Assembly: GCA_045594565.1 (NCBI GenBank) | Contig: JAZNYT010000054.1 | Coordinates: 1 to 64,000 of the forward strand | Direction of reading: 5' to 3' | Source of the DNA: RGIG6353 sp045594565 | Lineage (GTDB): Bacteria > Bacillota > Clostridia > Oscillospirales > SIG627 | DNA length: 64,000 nucleotides | Shown: positions 8,519-16,282 of the stretch, piece after piece | Numbering within the stretch: position 1 is the stretch's first letter | Layout: every line of letters begins with the position of its first letter | The notes under the pieces: generated by a model | What the model was told of the DNA's origin: nothing | Databases searched by the model: none | The model's input: only the letters and a program-made list of their open reading frames with translations | Position numbers and translations under genes: made by a program

Positions 8519-9511
8519 ATGAAATATACAGTTGCTCCCGACAGATACGAAAACGTAGAATACAGAAAATGCGGCGAAAGCGGTCTGAAGCTTCCTCCCG
8601 TGTCCCTCGGCCTCTGGCATAACTTCGGTGACAATGCGGATTTTGACAATATGTGCAAAATGTGCTTTACTGCCTTTGATAAGGGAATTACACATTTTGA
8701 CCTTGCCAACAACTACGGGCCCAAGCCCGGCAGTGCCGAAAGGAATTTCGGTAAAATACTTCGTGACCACCTCTCTCCTTACCGAGATGAAATGGTAATC
8801 AGCACGAAGGCGGGTTATTATATGTGGGAGGGTCCTTACGGAGATTTCGGCAGTAAGAAATATATAGTAGCAAGTCTTGACCAGAGTCTTAAGAGAATGG
8901 GTCTTGATTACGTTGATATCTTTTACCATCACAGAATGGATAAGGACACCCCTCTTTATGAAACCATGTGGGCGCTTGACGGCATTGTAAAGAGTGGAAA
9001 GGCTCTCTATATAGGTCTTTCCAACTATGATGGCGAGACTATGGAAGAGGCGGCGTCGATACTGAGAGAGCTTCACTGTCCTTTCATAATAAATCAGAAC
9101 AGATATTCCATTCTCGACAGAAACGTTGAAAGAAACGGAATAATAAAGAGTGCAATAAAGGAAAAGAAGGGGATGATAATTTTCAGTCCTCTCGCCCAAG
9201 GACTTTTAACCGAGCGTTATCTTAACGGAATACCCTCTGATAGCAGAATAAAGACTGACGGAAGATATCTTAAGGAAAGCTCGGTTACACCTGAAATGCT
9301 GGAAAAGATAAAAAGGCTTGATGAAATAGCGGCGATGCGGGGACAGACTCTTGCACAAATGGCGCTTTCATGGGTTTACAGCAAGGAAGGGGTCACCAGT
9401 GTTCTAATCGGCGCTTCAAAGCCCGAGCAGATAGAGGAAAATCTTAAAATGACGAAAAATATCTACTTTACAAGGGAAGAGCTTGAAATGATAGATTCTG
9501 TTGTTTTATAA
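8519..9511 (+). CDS. gpr: Aldo/keto reductase, YghZ/Gpr type
   Basis: A 330-aa NADPH-dependent aldo-keto reductase closely resembling E. coli YghZ (L-glyceraldehyde 3-phosphate reductase), an enzyme that also detoxifies methylglyoxal. The catalytic tetrad of the AKR fold is present: D61 and Y66 in THFDLANNYG, K97 in STKAG, and H138 in YVDIFYHHR. The C-terminal coenzyme-binding segment reads VTSVLIGASKPEQIEEN. The start is ATG at 8519 after AAGGAG. The metal transporter gene follows after 26 nt and is probably co-transcribed. The exact aldehyde substrate is inferred from family similarity. Confidence 0.9.
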   Translation: MKYTVAPDRYENVEYRKCGESGLKLPPVSLGLWHNFGDNADFDNMCKMCFTAFDKGITHFDLANNYGPKPGSAERNFGKILRDHLSPYRDEMVISTKAGYYMWEGPYGDFGSKKYIVASLDQSLKRMGLDYVDIFYHHRMDKDTPLYETMWALDGIVKSGKALYIGLSNYDGETMEEAASILRELHCPFIINQNRYSILDRNVERNGIIKSAIKEKKGMIIFSPLAQGLLTERYLNGIPSDSRIKTDGRYLKESSVTPEMLEKIKRLDEIAAMRGQTLAQMALSWVYSKEGVTSVLIGASKPEQIEENLKMTKNIYFTREELEMIDSVVL

Positions 9512-9537
9512 AAGTTTAACAAAAAGGAAGTACAAAA

Positions 9538-10419
9538 ATGGAAAAAGTAATATCAAAGGAAGCTATTTCTATAATCAAGAAAATGCAGCAAAACGAGCTT
9601 ACCGAAAGCGTAATTTACCGTGAGATTGCAAAATTCGCCAAAGGAGAAGAAAACCGCGCAACACTCCTTCGGCTTTCTGCCGAGGAGAAGGCACACTATG
9701 AAATATGGAAGAAGTACACGGGTGCTGAGCTTAAGGTACAAAAGGGAAAGGTCATGAAGTACAAGCTTCTCGCAAGGCTTCTCGGATTTACCTTTGCGGT
9801 AAAGCTTATGGAAAAGGGTGAGTCTCTTGCACAAAAGGAATATGAGATAATCACATCCGAGGTAGAGGAAAGCGTACATATTAAAGAGCAGGAGGAGGAG
9901 CATGAGGCGGCACTCCTTGAATTGCTTGATGAGGAAAGACTTCAGTACGTGGGAAGCATGGTGCTTGGTATGAACGATGCTCTCGTTGAGCTCACAGGCT
10001 CTCTTGCAGGCTTCACCTTCGCTATGCAGAATACAAGACTTATAGCTCTGTCGGGTCTCATTATGGGAATTTCCGCAACCTTTTCCATGGCATCCAGTGA
10101 GTTCCTTGCGGCAAAGAGCGAGGGTAGAAAGGACGCATTCAAGTCCTGTGCATATACGGGAATCGCATATCTTATTACGGTAGCGCTTCTTATTTTACCT
10201 TATCTTCTTCTCGACAACTCACAGTATATGACCGCTCTTTTCTCGATGATAGGAGTAGTTATTCTCATAATTGCAGGCTTTACCTACTATATTTCGGTAG
10301 CCAAGGGCGAAAGATTCAAGCCGAGATTTCTTGAAATGACTCTTATCAGCGTTGGCGTTGCAGTGGTTTCATTCTTTGTTGGAATTCTTGCAAAAGAGTT
10401 CCTTGGTGTAGATTTATAA
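9538..10419 (+). CDS. Ferritin-like/VIT1 fusion metal transporter
   Basis: A 293-aa fusion. Residues about 1-130 form a rubrerythrin/ferritin-like four-helix segment with metal-ligand-like glutamates, including a ESVIYRE helix, EEKAHYE, and a paired EEEHEA near its end. Residues about 135-293 form a VIT1/CCC1 domain with four to five membrane helices, including GMNDALVELTGSLAGFTFA. The arrangement matches the MbfA-like, membrane-bound ferritin class, which exports iron or manganese out of the cytoplasm. The start is ATG at 9538 after AAGGAAG. A YgjV gene begins 1 nt after its stop. Iron is the likely substrate, by family. Confidence 0.85.
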   Translation: MEKVISKEAISIIKKMQQNELTESVIYREIAKFAKGEENRATLLRLSAEEKAHYEIWKKYTGAELKVQKGKVMKYKLLARLLGFTFAVKLMEKGESLAQKEYEIITSEVEESVHIKEQEEEHEAALLELLDEERLQYVGSMVLGMNDALVELTGSLAGFTFAMQNTRLIALSGLIMGISATFSMASSEFLAAKSEGRKDAFKSCAYTGIAYLITVALLILPYLLLDNSQYMTALFSMIGVVILIIAGFTYYISVAKGERFKPRFLEMTLISVGVAVVSFFVGILAKEFLGVDL

Positions 10420-10420
10420 T

Positions 10421-10942
10421 ATGTTTATTATAATCAGAATACTCGGAATGGTGGGACTTGCACTCGGACTTCTTGCCTTTCTGTTCAGACATCATAAGCA
10501 GATTGTAATGTGTAAGATGTTTTCGGTGCTTTCCTTTTCTATGCAATATTTTCTTATAGGTCCTTCTGCATATACTGCGGCGCTTCTTGACCTGTTTTCA
10601 GCTATTCGTAATTTTTTCTTCTATAGGCTTGTTGAAAAGAAAAAATCCACAACACCTATTATAATTATTTCATCCGTGGTTATGGCGACACTCGGCATCG
10701 TTTCCTGGGCAGGCCCCATAACGCTTCTTGCGACGATACCGAAGATTATGACCTCCGTTTCCTACGGGCTGAAAAACGAAAAGCTGTTAAGACTCATAAC
10801 CCTGCCGTCCTGTGTTTGCTGGATTGCCTACAATCTTATTGTGAAAAACTATGAGGCGGCAATAGGAGATTTTGTAAACTTCTCCACAATCATTTTTGCA
10901 ATAATCAAATACGACGTAATAGAAAGAAGAGAGAAAGCGTAA
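10421..10942 (+). CDS. YgjV family membrane protein
   Basis: A 173-aa membrane protein that matches the YgjV (Imp-YgjV) family of uncharacterised inner membrane proteins. About five hydrophobic helices are visible, with the family-like opening GMVGLALGLLAFLFRHHKQI and the DLFSAIRNFFF segment. It begins 1 nt after the metal transporter stop with no separate ribosome site, so translation is probably coupled. Function is unknown. Confidence 0.78.
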   Translation: MFIIIRILGMVGLALGLLAFLFRHHKQIVMCKMFSVLSFSMQYFLIGPSAYTAALLDLFSAIRNFFFYRLVEKKKSTTPIIIISSVVMATLGIVSWAGPITLLATIPKIMTSVSYGLKNEKLLRLITLPSCVCWIAYNLIVKNYEAAIGDFVNFSTIIFAIIKYDVIERREKA

Positions 10943-10958
10943 GCCTTCTCTCTTCTTC
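10924..10958. terminator. Possible convergent terminator hairpin
   Basis: GAAGAGAGAA (10926-10935) pairs with TTCTCTCTTC (10946-10955), with an inner GC/GC pair. It overlaps the YgjV stop and faces the DAHP synthase. The U-tract is weak on both strands. Confidence 0.45.
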
Positions 10959-10967
10959 CCATATATA

Positions 10968-11996
10968 CTATAAAATTTCTGCCATATCAAGTATGAGTCT
11001 TTCGGTCTTTTCCCAGCCGAGACATGGGTCGGTTATGGATTTCCCCCATACGTTTTCACCTATCTTCTGTGCTCCGTCCTCAATGTAGCTTTCAATCATA
11101 AAGCCCTTTACCAGCTTCTTTATATCACTGTTGTGACGGCAGGAGTGGAGCACCTCCTTTGCGATACGTGTCTGTTCGAGATACTTTTTTCCTGAATTTG
11201 AGTGGTTCGTATCGACGATGAGGGCGGGATTCTGAAGTCCCGATGCGGCATATGTTTCGGACAGATGCAGAAGGTCCTCGTAGTGATAGTTGGGAATCGC
11301 TTCACCGTGACGGTTGACATATCCTCGGAGTATGGCGTGAGCGTGGGGGTTACCCTCGGAGTTTACCTCCCAACCTCGATAGATGAAGGTGTGCTTATGC
11401 TGTGCGGCGGTAATGGAGTTCATCATAACCGAAATATCTCCGCTTGTAGGATTTTTCATACCGACGGGCACGTCGATTCCGCTGGATACAAGGCGGTGCT
11501 GTTGGTTTTCTACCGATCTTGCACCGATTGCAACGTATCCGAGCACGTCGCTGAGGTATCTGTAGTTTTCGGGATAGAGCATTTCGTCGGCACAGGAAAA
11601 GCCTGTTTCGGCAAGTGCTCTCATATGGAGCTCGCGGATGGCAACGATGCCTTTATACATATCGGGTTTGGAATTGGGGTCGGGCTGATGAAGCATTCCC
11701 TTATAGCCGTCTCCTGTTGTACGTGGCTTGTTGGTGTAGATTCTTGGCACAATGAAAATCTTGTCCTTTACTTTTTCCTGCACCTCGCGTAGTCTTGAAA
11801 TGTAATCGATAACGCTATCCTCGTTGTCGGCAGAGCAAGGACCGATAATAAGGACAAGTCTGTCATTTTTTCCTTCAAAAATCTGCTTTAATTCTATTTT
11901 ACGCTTTTCAACCAAATTCTCAAGCTCAAGGGAAAGGGGATAAAGCTCCTTTACCTCCTGCGGAATGGGAAGCTTTCTTTCAAAAATCATACTCAT
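10968..11996 (-). CDS. aroG: 3-deoxy-7-phosphoheptulonate (DAHP) synthase, AroFGH type
   Basis: A 342-aa class I-alpha DAHP synthase, the first committed step of the shikimate pathway (phosphoenolpyruvate plus erythrose 4-phosphate). Signatures in order are IIGPCSADN with the metal cysteine, the PRTTGDGYKG phosphoenolpyruvate loop, GARSVENQQHR, GMKNPTSGD, and DTNHSNSGK carrying a metal histidine. It has the length of E. coli AroG and no fused chorismate mutase. The start is ATG at 11996 after AAGGA. It is preceded by an aromatic-rich leader peptide and terminator, so expression is probably set by attenuation. It is the only aromatic-pathway enzyme in the window. Class is certain; the isozyme letter is arbitrary. 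Confidence 0.93.
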   Translation of the reverse strand: MSMIFERKLPIPQEVKELYPLSLELENLVEKRKIELKQIFEGKNDRLVLIIGPCSADNEDSVIDYISRLREVQEKVKDKIFIVPRIYTNKPRTTGDGYKGMLHQPDPNSKPDMYKGIVAIRELHMRALAETGFSCADEMLYPENYRYLSDVLGYVAIGARSVENQQHRLVSSGIDVPVGMKNPTSGDISVMMNSITAAQHKHTFIYRGWEVNSEGNPHAHAILRGYVNRHGEAIPNYHYEDLLHLSETYAASGLQNPALIVDTNHSNSGKKYLEQTRIAKEVLHSCRHNSDIKKLVKGFMIESYIEDGAQKIGENVWGKSITDPCLGWEKTERLILDMAEIL

Positions 11997-12019
11997 CTTA
12001 AAATCCTTCTTTCTTTATC

Positions 12020-12054
12020 AAAAAAATAAACCTCACTCCGTTACGAGTGAGGTT
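12020..12054 (-). terminator. Attenuator terminator of the DAHP synthase leader
   Basis: On the minus strand, AACCTCACTC (12054-12045) pairs with GAGTGAGGTT (12038-12029). The loop is about 6 nt, and TA plus seven T (12026-12020) follow. It lies between the leader peptide and the DAHP synthase start. Confidence 0.85.
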
Positions 12055-12093
12055 TTTGTTTTCAAAAACTAATATTTCTATCTCACAGGTAAC
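12040..12093 (-). promoter_or_regulatory. Predicted antiterminator pairing of the DAHP synthase leader
   Basis: The minus-strand segment GTTACCTGTGAG (12093-12082), inside the last leader codons, can pair with CTCACTCGTAAC (12051-12040), which contains most of the 5' terminator arm and its loop. This gives two 5-bp helices around a 2x2 internal loop. The two structures are mutually exclusive. A ribosome at the leader stop would cover the first segment and favour termination; one stalled at the upstream Phe/Tyr codons would leave it free. Confidence 0.6.
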
Positions 12094-12173
12094 TTTTGCA
12101 CGACGGAATAAGCACAGTAAAAAAATACTGCGCTAAAATAAAAAAAGAAGCCTGCAAAAATGTTTGTGAACAT
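12078..12173 (-). CDS. Phe/Tyr-rich leader peptide of DAHP synthase
   Basis: A 31-codon ORF too short for normal gene calling. Phe lies at codons 2, 6, 9, 10, 11, 13, 17 and 18, and Tyr at 12, 19 and 22, so 11 of the first 22 residues are Phe or Tyr. There is no Trp. An AAAGGAAA ribosome site precedes the ATG at 12173, and the TAG stop is at 12080-12078. It sits about 28 nt downstream of the predicted transcription start and about 25 nt before the attenuator stem. This is the layout of a classical attenuation leader, so the peptide probably acts as a sensor of charged tRNA-Phe and tRNA-Tyr and has no function of its own. Confidence 0.82.
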   Translation of the reverse strand: MFTNIFAGFFFYFSAVFFYCAYSVVQKLPVR

Positions 12174-12207
12174 AGTTTATTTCCTTTATCGGTTTTTGTT
12201 GTGGATG

Positions 12208-12236
12208 ATTATACTCTTAAAATTTTCATTTGTCAA
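12208..12236 (-). promoter_or_regulatory. Consensus sigma-A promoter of the DAHP synthase leader
   Basis: On the minus strand, TTGACA (12236-12231) and TATAAT (12213-12208) are separated by exactly 17 bp. This perfect-consensus promoter predicts a start near 12201 and a leader of about 200 nt. Confidence 0.85.
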
Positions 12237-12253
12237 TAGCTTTTTTAAAAATT

Positions 12254-13882
12254 TTAAAGTTTTATATTTCTGACTTTTTCACGCAGCCTCAGAACGTGGG
12301 GAGGTGATACCGAGAGTTCGTCTATTCCCATTTCAAGAAAGTCCTTTGTAAGAGAAAGGTCAGCGGCAAGTTCACCGCAGATACCTATCCACGCACCATG
12401 GCGGTGGGCATTATCCGACGCCGTACGAATAAGCCTCATCACTGCCTCGTGATGAGGATTTGAGAATTCCTCAAGCTTCGGGTTCTGTCTGTCACAGGCG
12501 AGGGTATACTGGATAAGGTCGTTTGTTCCAACGCTGAAAAAGTCGAAAAGGGGCGCCAGTCTGTCGCTTATAATTGCGGCGGCAGGTGTCTCTATCATTA
12601 TTCCAAGCTCAATATCACGGCTATATGCCGTGCCCTTAGCATCAAGCTCCTTCTTTACATCACCGCATATTTCAAGTATTTTTTCCGCCTCCCATACACT
12701 TGCAATCATAGGAAACATTATACCGAGCTTTCCGAAGGAGGAGGCGGCAAAAAGAGCGCGGAGCTGAGTCCTAAAGATTTCGGGGCGTGTGAGGCAGAGT
12801 CTTATGGCACGCAGTCCCAGCGCGGGATTTTCCTCGTTGTCGAGATTGAAGTATGACACTCTCTTGTCTGCACCAATATCAAGTGTTCTTATTATCACTC
12901 TTTTTCCGGGCATTGCAAGAAGCACCTTTTTGTATATCTCAAACTGCTCCTCCTCGGTGGGAAAGTCATCCCTTTCCAGATATAAAAACTCGCTTCTGAA
13001 AAGTCCTATTCCGCCTGCATCGCTCGCAAGGGCTGACCCTATATCCTCGGCAGAGCCAATGTTGGCATAAATGTTTATTCTTCTGCCGTCAAGAGTGACG
13101 TTTTCCTTTCCTCGAAGGTTCTTTAAAAGCTCCTTTTTCTCGCGACACGCTTTTTCTTTTTCAAGAAGGCGCATCTTCGTTTCGGCGTCGGGGGATATGA
13201 AGATTTCTCCCGTACCCCCGTCCACCGCAACTACGTCTCCCTCCTTCACGTTGAGAAGGAAGGAGTCGCCAACTCCGATTACCGCAGGAATATTCATACT
13301 TCTCGCTAAAATTGCGGTGTGTGAATTAGAGGAGCCGTGCGCCGTAATGAAGCCGAGTATCTTGCTTTTGTCAAAAAGCACCGTTTCTGAGGGCGTCAGG
13401 TCGTAGGCGCATATTATGGAGGGCTGCGATAGATTACTCATACCGTTTGTGTCCTCTGTCATACAAGCGATAAGTCTGTCTGAAACGTCCTTTACGTCAA
13501 TGGCGCGTGATTTCATATAATGGTCGTCCATAGAAGAGAACATTTCGGAAAAATTGCTCGACGTGATAGATACGGCGTATTCGGCGTTTACCTTCTGATA
13601 CTCTATAATGCTCTTTATCGACTCCGAAAAGTCCTCGTCGTCAAGCATCATTATATGAATCTGGAAAATTTCAGCCCCTGTTTCACCAACCTCGCGAAGC
13701 GCTTTCTCATAGATTTCGGATAGTATGGCTTTGGCTTTCTCACGCGCTTTTTCGAATCGTTTTATTTCCGCTTCTGCATCCTCTATCCCTTTACGGCGTA
13801 TCTTCGTTTCCTTTTTTTTGAAAACGGTAACGGGGCCTTGTGCTATAGCACCCGAGATGCCTTTTCCTATAAATTTAAGCAT
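12254..13882 (-). CDS. ptsI: PTS enzyme I (phosphoenolpyruvate-protein phosphotransferase)
   Basis: A 542-aa soluble enzyme I that transfers phosphate from phosphoenolpyruvate to HPr. The N-terminal helical HPr-binding domain is followed by the phospho-histidine domain with active-site H188 in GSSNSHTAILARS. The C-terminal phosphoenolpyruvate-binding barrel includes GIGLFRSEFLYL, IIRTLDIGADK and SVGTNDLIQYTLA. Its length is slightly below the usual 570-575 aa. The start is ATG at 13882, 8 nt after the ptsH stop. It is the last gene of a compact EIICBA-HPr-EI operon, and its stop lies just beyond the DAHP synthase promoter. Confidence 0.94.
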   Translation of the reverse strand: MLKFIGKGISGAIAQGPVTVFKKKETKIRRKGIEDAEAEIKRFEKAREKAKAILSEIYEKALREVGETGAEIFQIHIMMLDDEDFSESIKSIIEYQKVNAEYAVSITSSNFSEMFSSMDDHYMKSRAIDVKDVSDRLIACMTEDTNGMSNLSQPSIICAYDLTPSETVLFDKSKILGFITAHGSSNSHTAILARSMNIPAVIGVGDSFLLNVKEGDVVAVDGGTGEIFISPDAETKMRLLEKEKACREKKELLKNLRGKENVTLDGRRINIYANIGSAEDIGSALASDAGGIGLFRSEFLYLERDDFPTEEEQFEIYKKVLLAMPGKRVIIRTLDIGADKRVSYFNLDNEENPALGLRAIRLCLTRPEIFRTQLRALFAASSFGKLGIMFPMIASVWEAEKILEICGDVKKELDAKGTAYSRDIELGIMIETPAAAIISDRLAPLFDFFSVGTNDLIQYTLACDRQNPKLEEFSNPHHEAVMRLIRTASDNAHRHGAWIGICGELAADLSLTKDFLEMGIDELSVSPPHVLRLREKVRNIKL

Positions 13883-13890
13883 AAATCACC

Positions 13891-14148
13891 TCAAAGATTT
13901 TTTTCAAAAAAGTCCTTTATTGCTACCGCCGCTTCCTCCTCGTCCTCACCGAGAATACTTATATCGATAACGTCCCCGTTTTTAATACCGAGGGACATGA
14001 GCGCCATAAGCTTTGTGGCATCCACTTCTTTCCCCGCCTTTTTTATAAGCACCTTGCTTTTACACGCCCTTGCGGTTTTGGAAAGAAGACCTGCAGGACG
14101 GGCGTGAAGTCCTATTTCGTCTTTTACTTTGTATTCAAAGGTTATCAT
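13891..14148 (-). CDS. ptsH: HPr phosphocarrier with Lys at the Ser46 position
   Basis: An 85-aa HPr that accepts phosphate from enzyme I on H15 (GLHARPA) and passes it to the EIIA domain encoded next door. The regulatory site is odd: aligning the conserved MSLG, the residue equal to Ser46 is K46, flanked by T45. Firmicutes HPr normally has Ser46, the target of HPr kinase. This protein should therefore be competent for sugar transport but not for classical HPr(Ser-P)/CcpA signalling, unless T45 substitutes. Its ATG overlaps the EIICBA stop as TAATG, giving tight coupling. A Crh-like partner is encoded at 39217-39447. Confidence 0.93.
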   Translation of the reverse strand: MITFEYKVKDEIGLHARPAGLLSKTARACKSKVLIKKAGKEVDATKLMALMSLGIKNGDVIDISILGEDEEEAAVAIKDFFEKNL

Positions 14149-16187
14149 TATTTCCTCCCGAGCTCACCTATTTCGTCACCAACGGATACCTCTCCCGTCT
14201 TTTTTGACTCAAAGGTAAATTCGTCCGAATTTGTCACTACCATAGGTGTTGTAAGCTTGTATCCGCTTTTACTGATGCCGTTTATATCAAAGGTAATAAG
14301 AAGGTCGCCGCGCTTTACCTCCGCCCCTTCCTTTACCGCTACCTTAAAGTGAAGTCCTTTGAGCTTTACGGTATCAAGACCTACGTGGAGAAGTATTTCG
14401 CCGCCATTATCTGTCTTGATATTTATAGCGTGAGAGGTGTCGAAGACGCTTTCCACCTTGCCGTCGCAGGGGGAAAAGAGCTTGCCCTCTGTGGGAAGAA
14501 AGGCGATACCTTCGCCGAGAATACCCTTGGAAAAGGCTTCATCCTCTACCTTGTCGAGAGGAATTATTTTACCCTTTACAGGAGAGAAAAGGGAAGTGGC
14601 TTCATTTTCCTTGTGGGATGAGTCCATATAGGCTTCGAGCTTTGATTTTACCACCGATACGTGAGGACCGTATATAACCTGAATACCGGTGCCCTTCTTA
14701 ATTACCCCCGACGCTCCGCTCTTTTTAAGGGCGCTTTCATCGGCTTTATCGGGATTTTTGAGGGTGACTCTCAGTCTTGTGGCACAGCTATCAAGGTCGG
14801 CAATATTATCTTTTCCGCCAAGTCCTTGAAGGATAAGAGCGCTCACGTCGTCGCCCTCATGGCGACGCGTCAGATAGTCCTCTTTCGTGTAAAGCTTTGA
14901 TTCCTCGCCTTCTGCCTCACGACCCGGTGTTTTAAAGTCGAATTTCTTTATAAGGAAATAGAAAACGAAGTAGTAAATAACTGCATAAACAAGACCTACA
15001 AGCACTATCCATATCCAGTTGGTTTTGGAATTGCCCTGTAGTATACCGAAAAGGGTCAAGTCGATAACCCCTCCCGAAAATGTCATGCCTACGCCGACGT
15101 TCAGAATGTGCATCAGCATATAAGAAAGACCTGCAAGTATACAGTGCACGATATACATAAGAGGGGCAACGAAAAGGAAGGTGAACTCTATCGGCTCTGT
15201 AATACCCGTAAGAATTGAGGTGAGAGATGCGGAGAGAAGAAGTCCTCCCACAAGCTTTTTCTTTTCGGGCTTTGCCGTTTTATACATAGCAAGGGCGGCG
15301 GCAGGAAGACCGAAAATCATAAAGGGGAACTTACCCGACATAAAACGTGTTGCAGATACCGAGAACACCTCGGTTGCCTTTGAGGCAAGCTCGGCGAAGA
15401 AGATGTTTTGCGCACCCTGAACGAGATTACCGTCGACAAAGACAGCCCCGCCAAGCTCTGTCTGCCAAAAGGGCATATAGAATACGTGGTGAAGTCCGAA
15501 GGGAATGAGGGCACGTTCGATGATTCCATATATCCAGGTGCCGATATATCCCGAATTCAGAACAAGGTTTCCGAGAGTGGCGATTCCAGTCTGTATAGGC
15601 TGCCATATATAGAACATCAGAATTCCGACAACAAGGTAGGTAAGCGCCGAAATGATAGGTACGAATCTGGTACCGCCGAAGAATGAAAGCACCTGTGGAA
15701 GCTTTATGGTATAGAAGCGGTTGTGAAGCGCCGCAACGCCGAGACCTACGATAATACCGCCGAAAACACCCATCTGAAGCGTTGTGATGCCAAGCACCGA
15801 GGCGGTAGTGTTTTCACCGAGTGCTGTCACTCCGCCGTTTATATTTATAAGGGCGGAAATGGCGGCGTTCATAACGAGAAAGGCGATAGCACCCGACAGA
15901 GCGGCAACCTCCTTCTCCTTTTTAGCCATACCGATGGCAACGCCGACGGCAAAAAGAAGGGCGAGATTGTCGAAAATGACACTGCCCGTTTTTGCCATAA
16001 TGTCAAGAATAGAATAAAGTATACTGCCCTGACTTATGAGTCCTGTCAGTCCGTATTCCTCAAGAGTTGTGGGATTGGTAAAGGATGATCCTATACCGAG
16101 AAGAAGTCCTGCAACGGGAAGGAGCGCTATGGGGAGCATAAACGATCTGCCTACTCTTTGCAGTACAGAAAAGAATTTGTCCTTCAA
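14148..16187 (-). CDS. PTS glucose/N-acetylglucosamine-family transporter EIICBA
   Basis: A 679-aa membrane permease-phosphotransferase with three fused domains. EIIC (about 1-400) has many membrane helices and the family loop LPVAGLLLGIGS. EIIB (about 440-520) has phospho-cysteine C468 in LDSCATRLRV. EIIA (about 540-679) has the phospho-histidine H601 in ILLHVGLDTV. All catalytic residues are present. The family takes up glucose, maltose-type sugars or N-acetylglucosamine, and the substrate is not resolved here. Translation starts at TTG 16187 after GGAGG. It leads the operon with ptsH and ptsI, so all sugar-PTS functions come from one transcript. Confidence 0.9.
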   Translation of the reverse strand: MKDKFFSVLQRVGRSFMLPIALLPVAGLLLGIGSSFTNPTTLEEYGLTGLISQGSILYSILDIMAKTGSVIFDNLALLFAVGVAIGMAKKEKEVAALSGAIAFLVMNAAISALININGGVTALGENTTASVLGITTLQMGVFGGIIVGLGVAALHNRFYTIKLPQVLSFFGGTRFVPIISALTYLVVGILMFYIWQPIQTGIATLGNLVLNSGYIGTWIYGIIERALIPFGLHHVFYMPFWQTELGGAVFVDGNLVQGAQNIFFAELASKATEVFSVSATRFMSGKFPFMIFGLPAAALAMYKTAKPEKKKLVGGLLLSASLTSILTGITEPIEFTFLFVAPLMYIVHCILAGLSYMLMHILNVGVGMTFSGGVIDLTLFGILQGNSKTNWIWIVLVGLVYAVIYYFVFYFLIKKFDFKTPGREAEGEESKLYTKEDYLTRRHEGDDVSALILQGLGGKDNIADLDSCATRLRVTLKNPDKADESALKKSGASGVIKKGTGIQVIYGPHVSVVKSKLEAYMDSSHKENEATSLFSPVKGKIIPLDKVEDEAFSKGILGEGIAFLPTEGKLFSPCDGKVESVFDTSHAINIKTDNGGEILLHVGLDTVKLKGLHFKVAVKEGAEVKRGDLLITFDINGISKSGYKLTTPMVVTNSDEFTFESKKTGEVSVGDEIGELGRK

Positions 16188-16246
16188 TGTTTTTTACCTC
16201 CGTAATTGATTACCTATAGTTTTCCTGTAATTCCACAAATATATAC

Positions 16247-16280
16247 AAAAAAAGTTGCAGTTTTCACTGCAACTTTTTTG
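16247..16280 (-). terminator. Terminator of the GntR-ABC operon
   Basis: AGTTGCAGT (16253-16261) and ACTGCAACT (16266-16274) form a 9-bp stem with a 4-nt loop. A run of seven T follows on the minus strand. Confidence 0.82.
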
Positions 16281-16282
16281 TT

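Noticed and set aside
11997..12201. T-box or riboswitch upstream of DAHP synthase
   Set aside because: No T-box core motif is seen. A peptide-coding leader and competing stems explain the region better.
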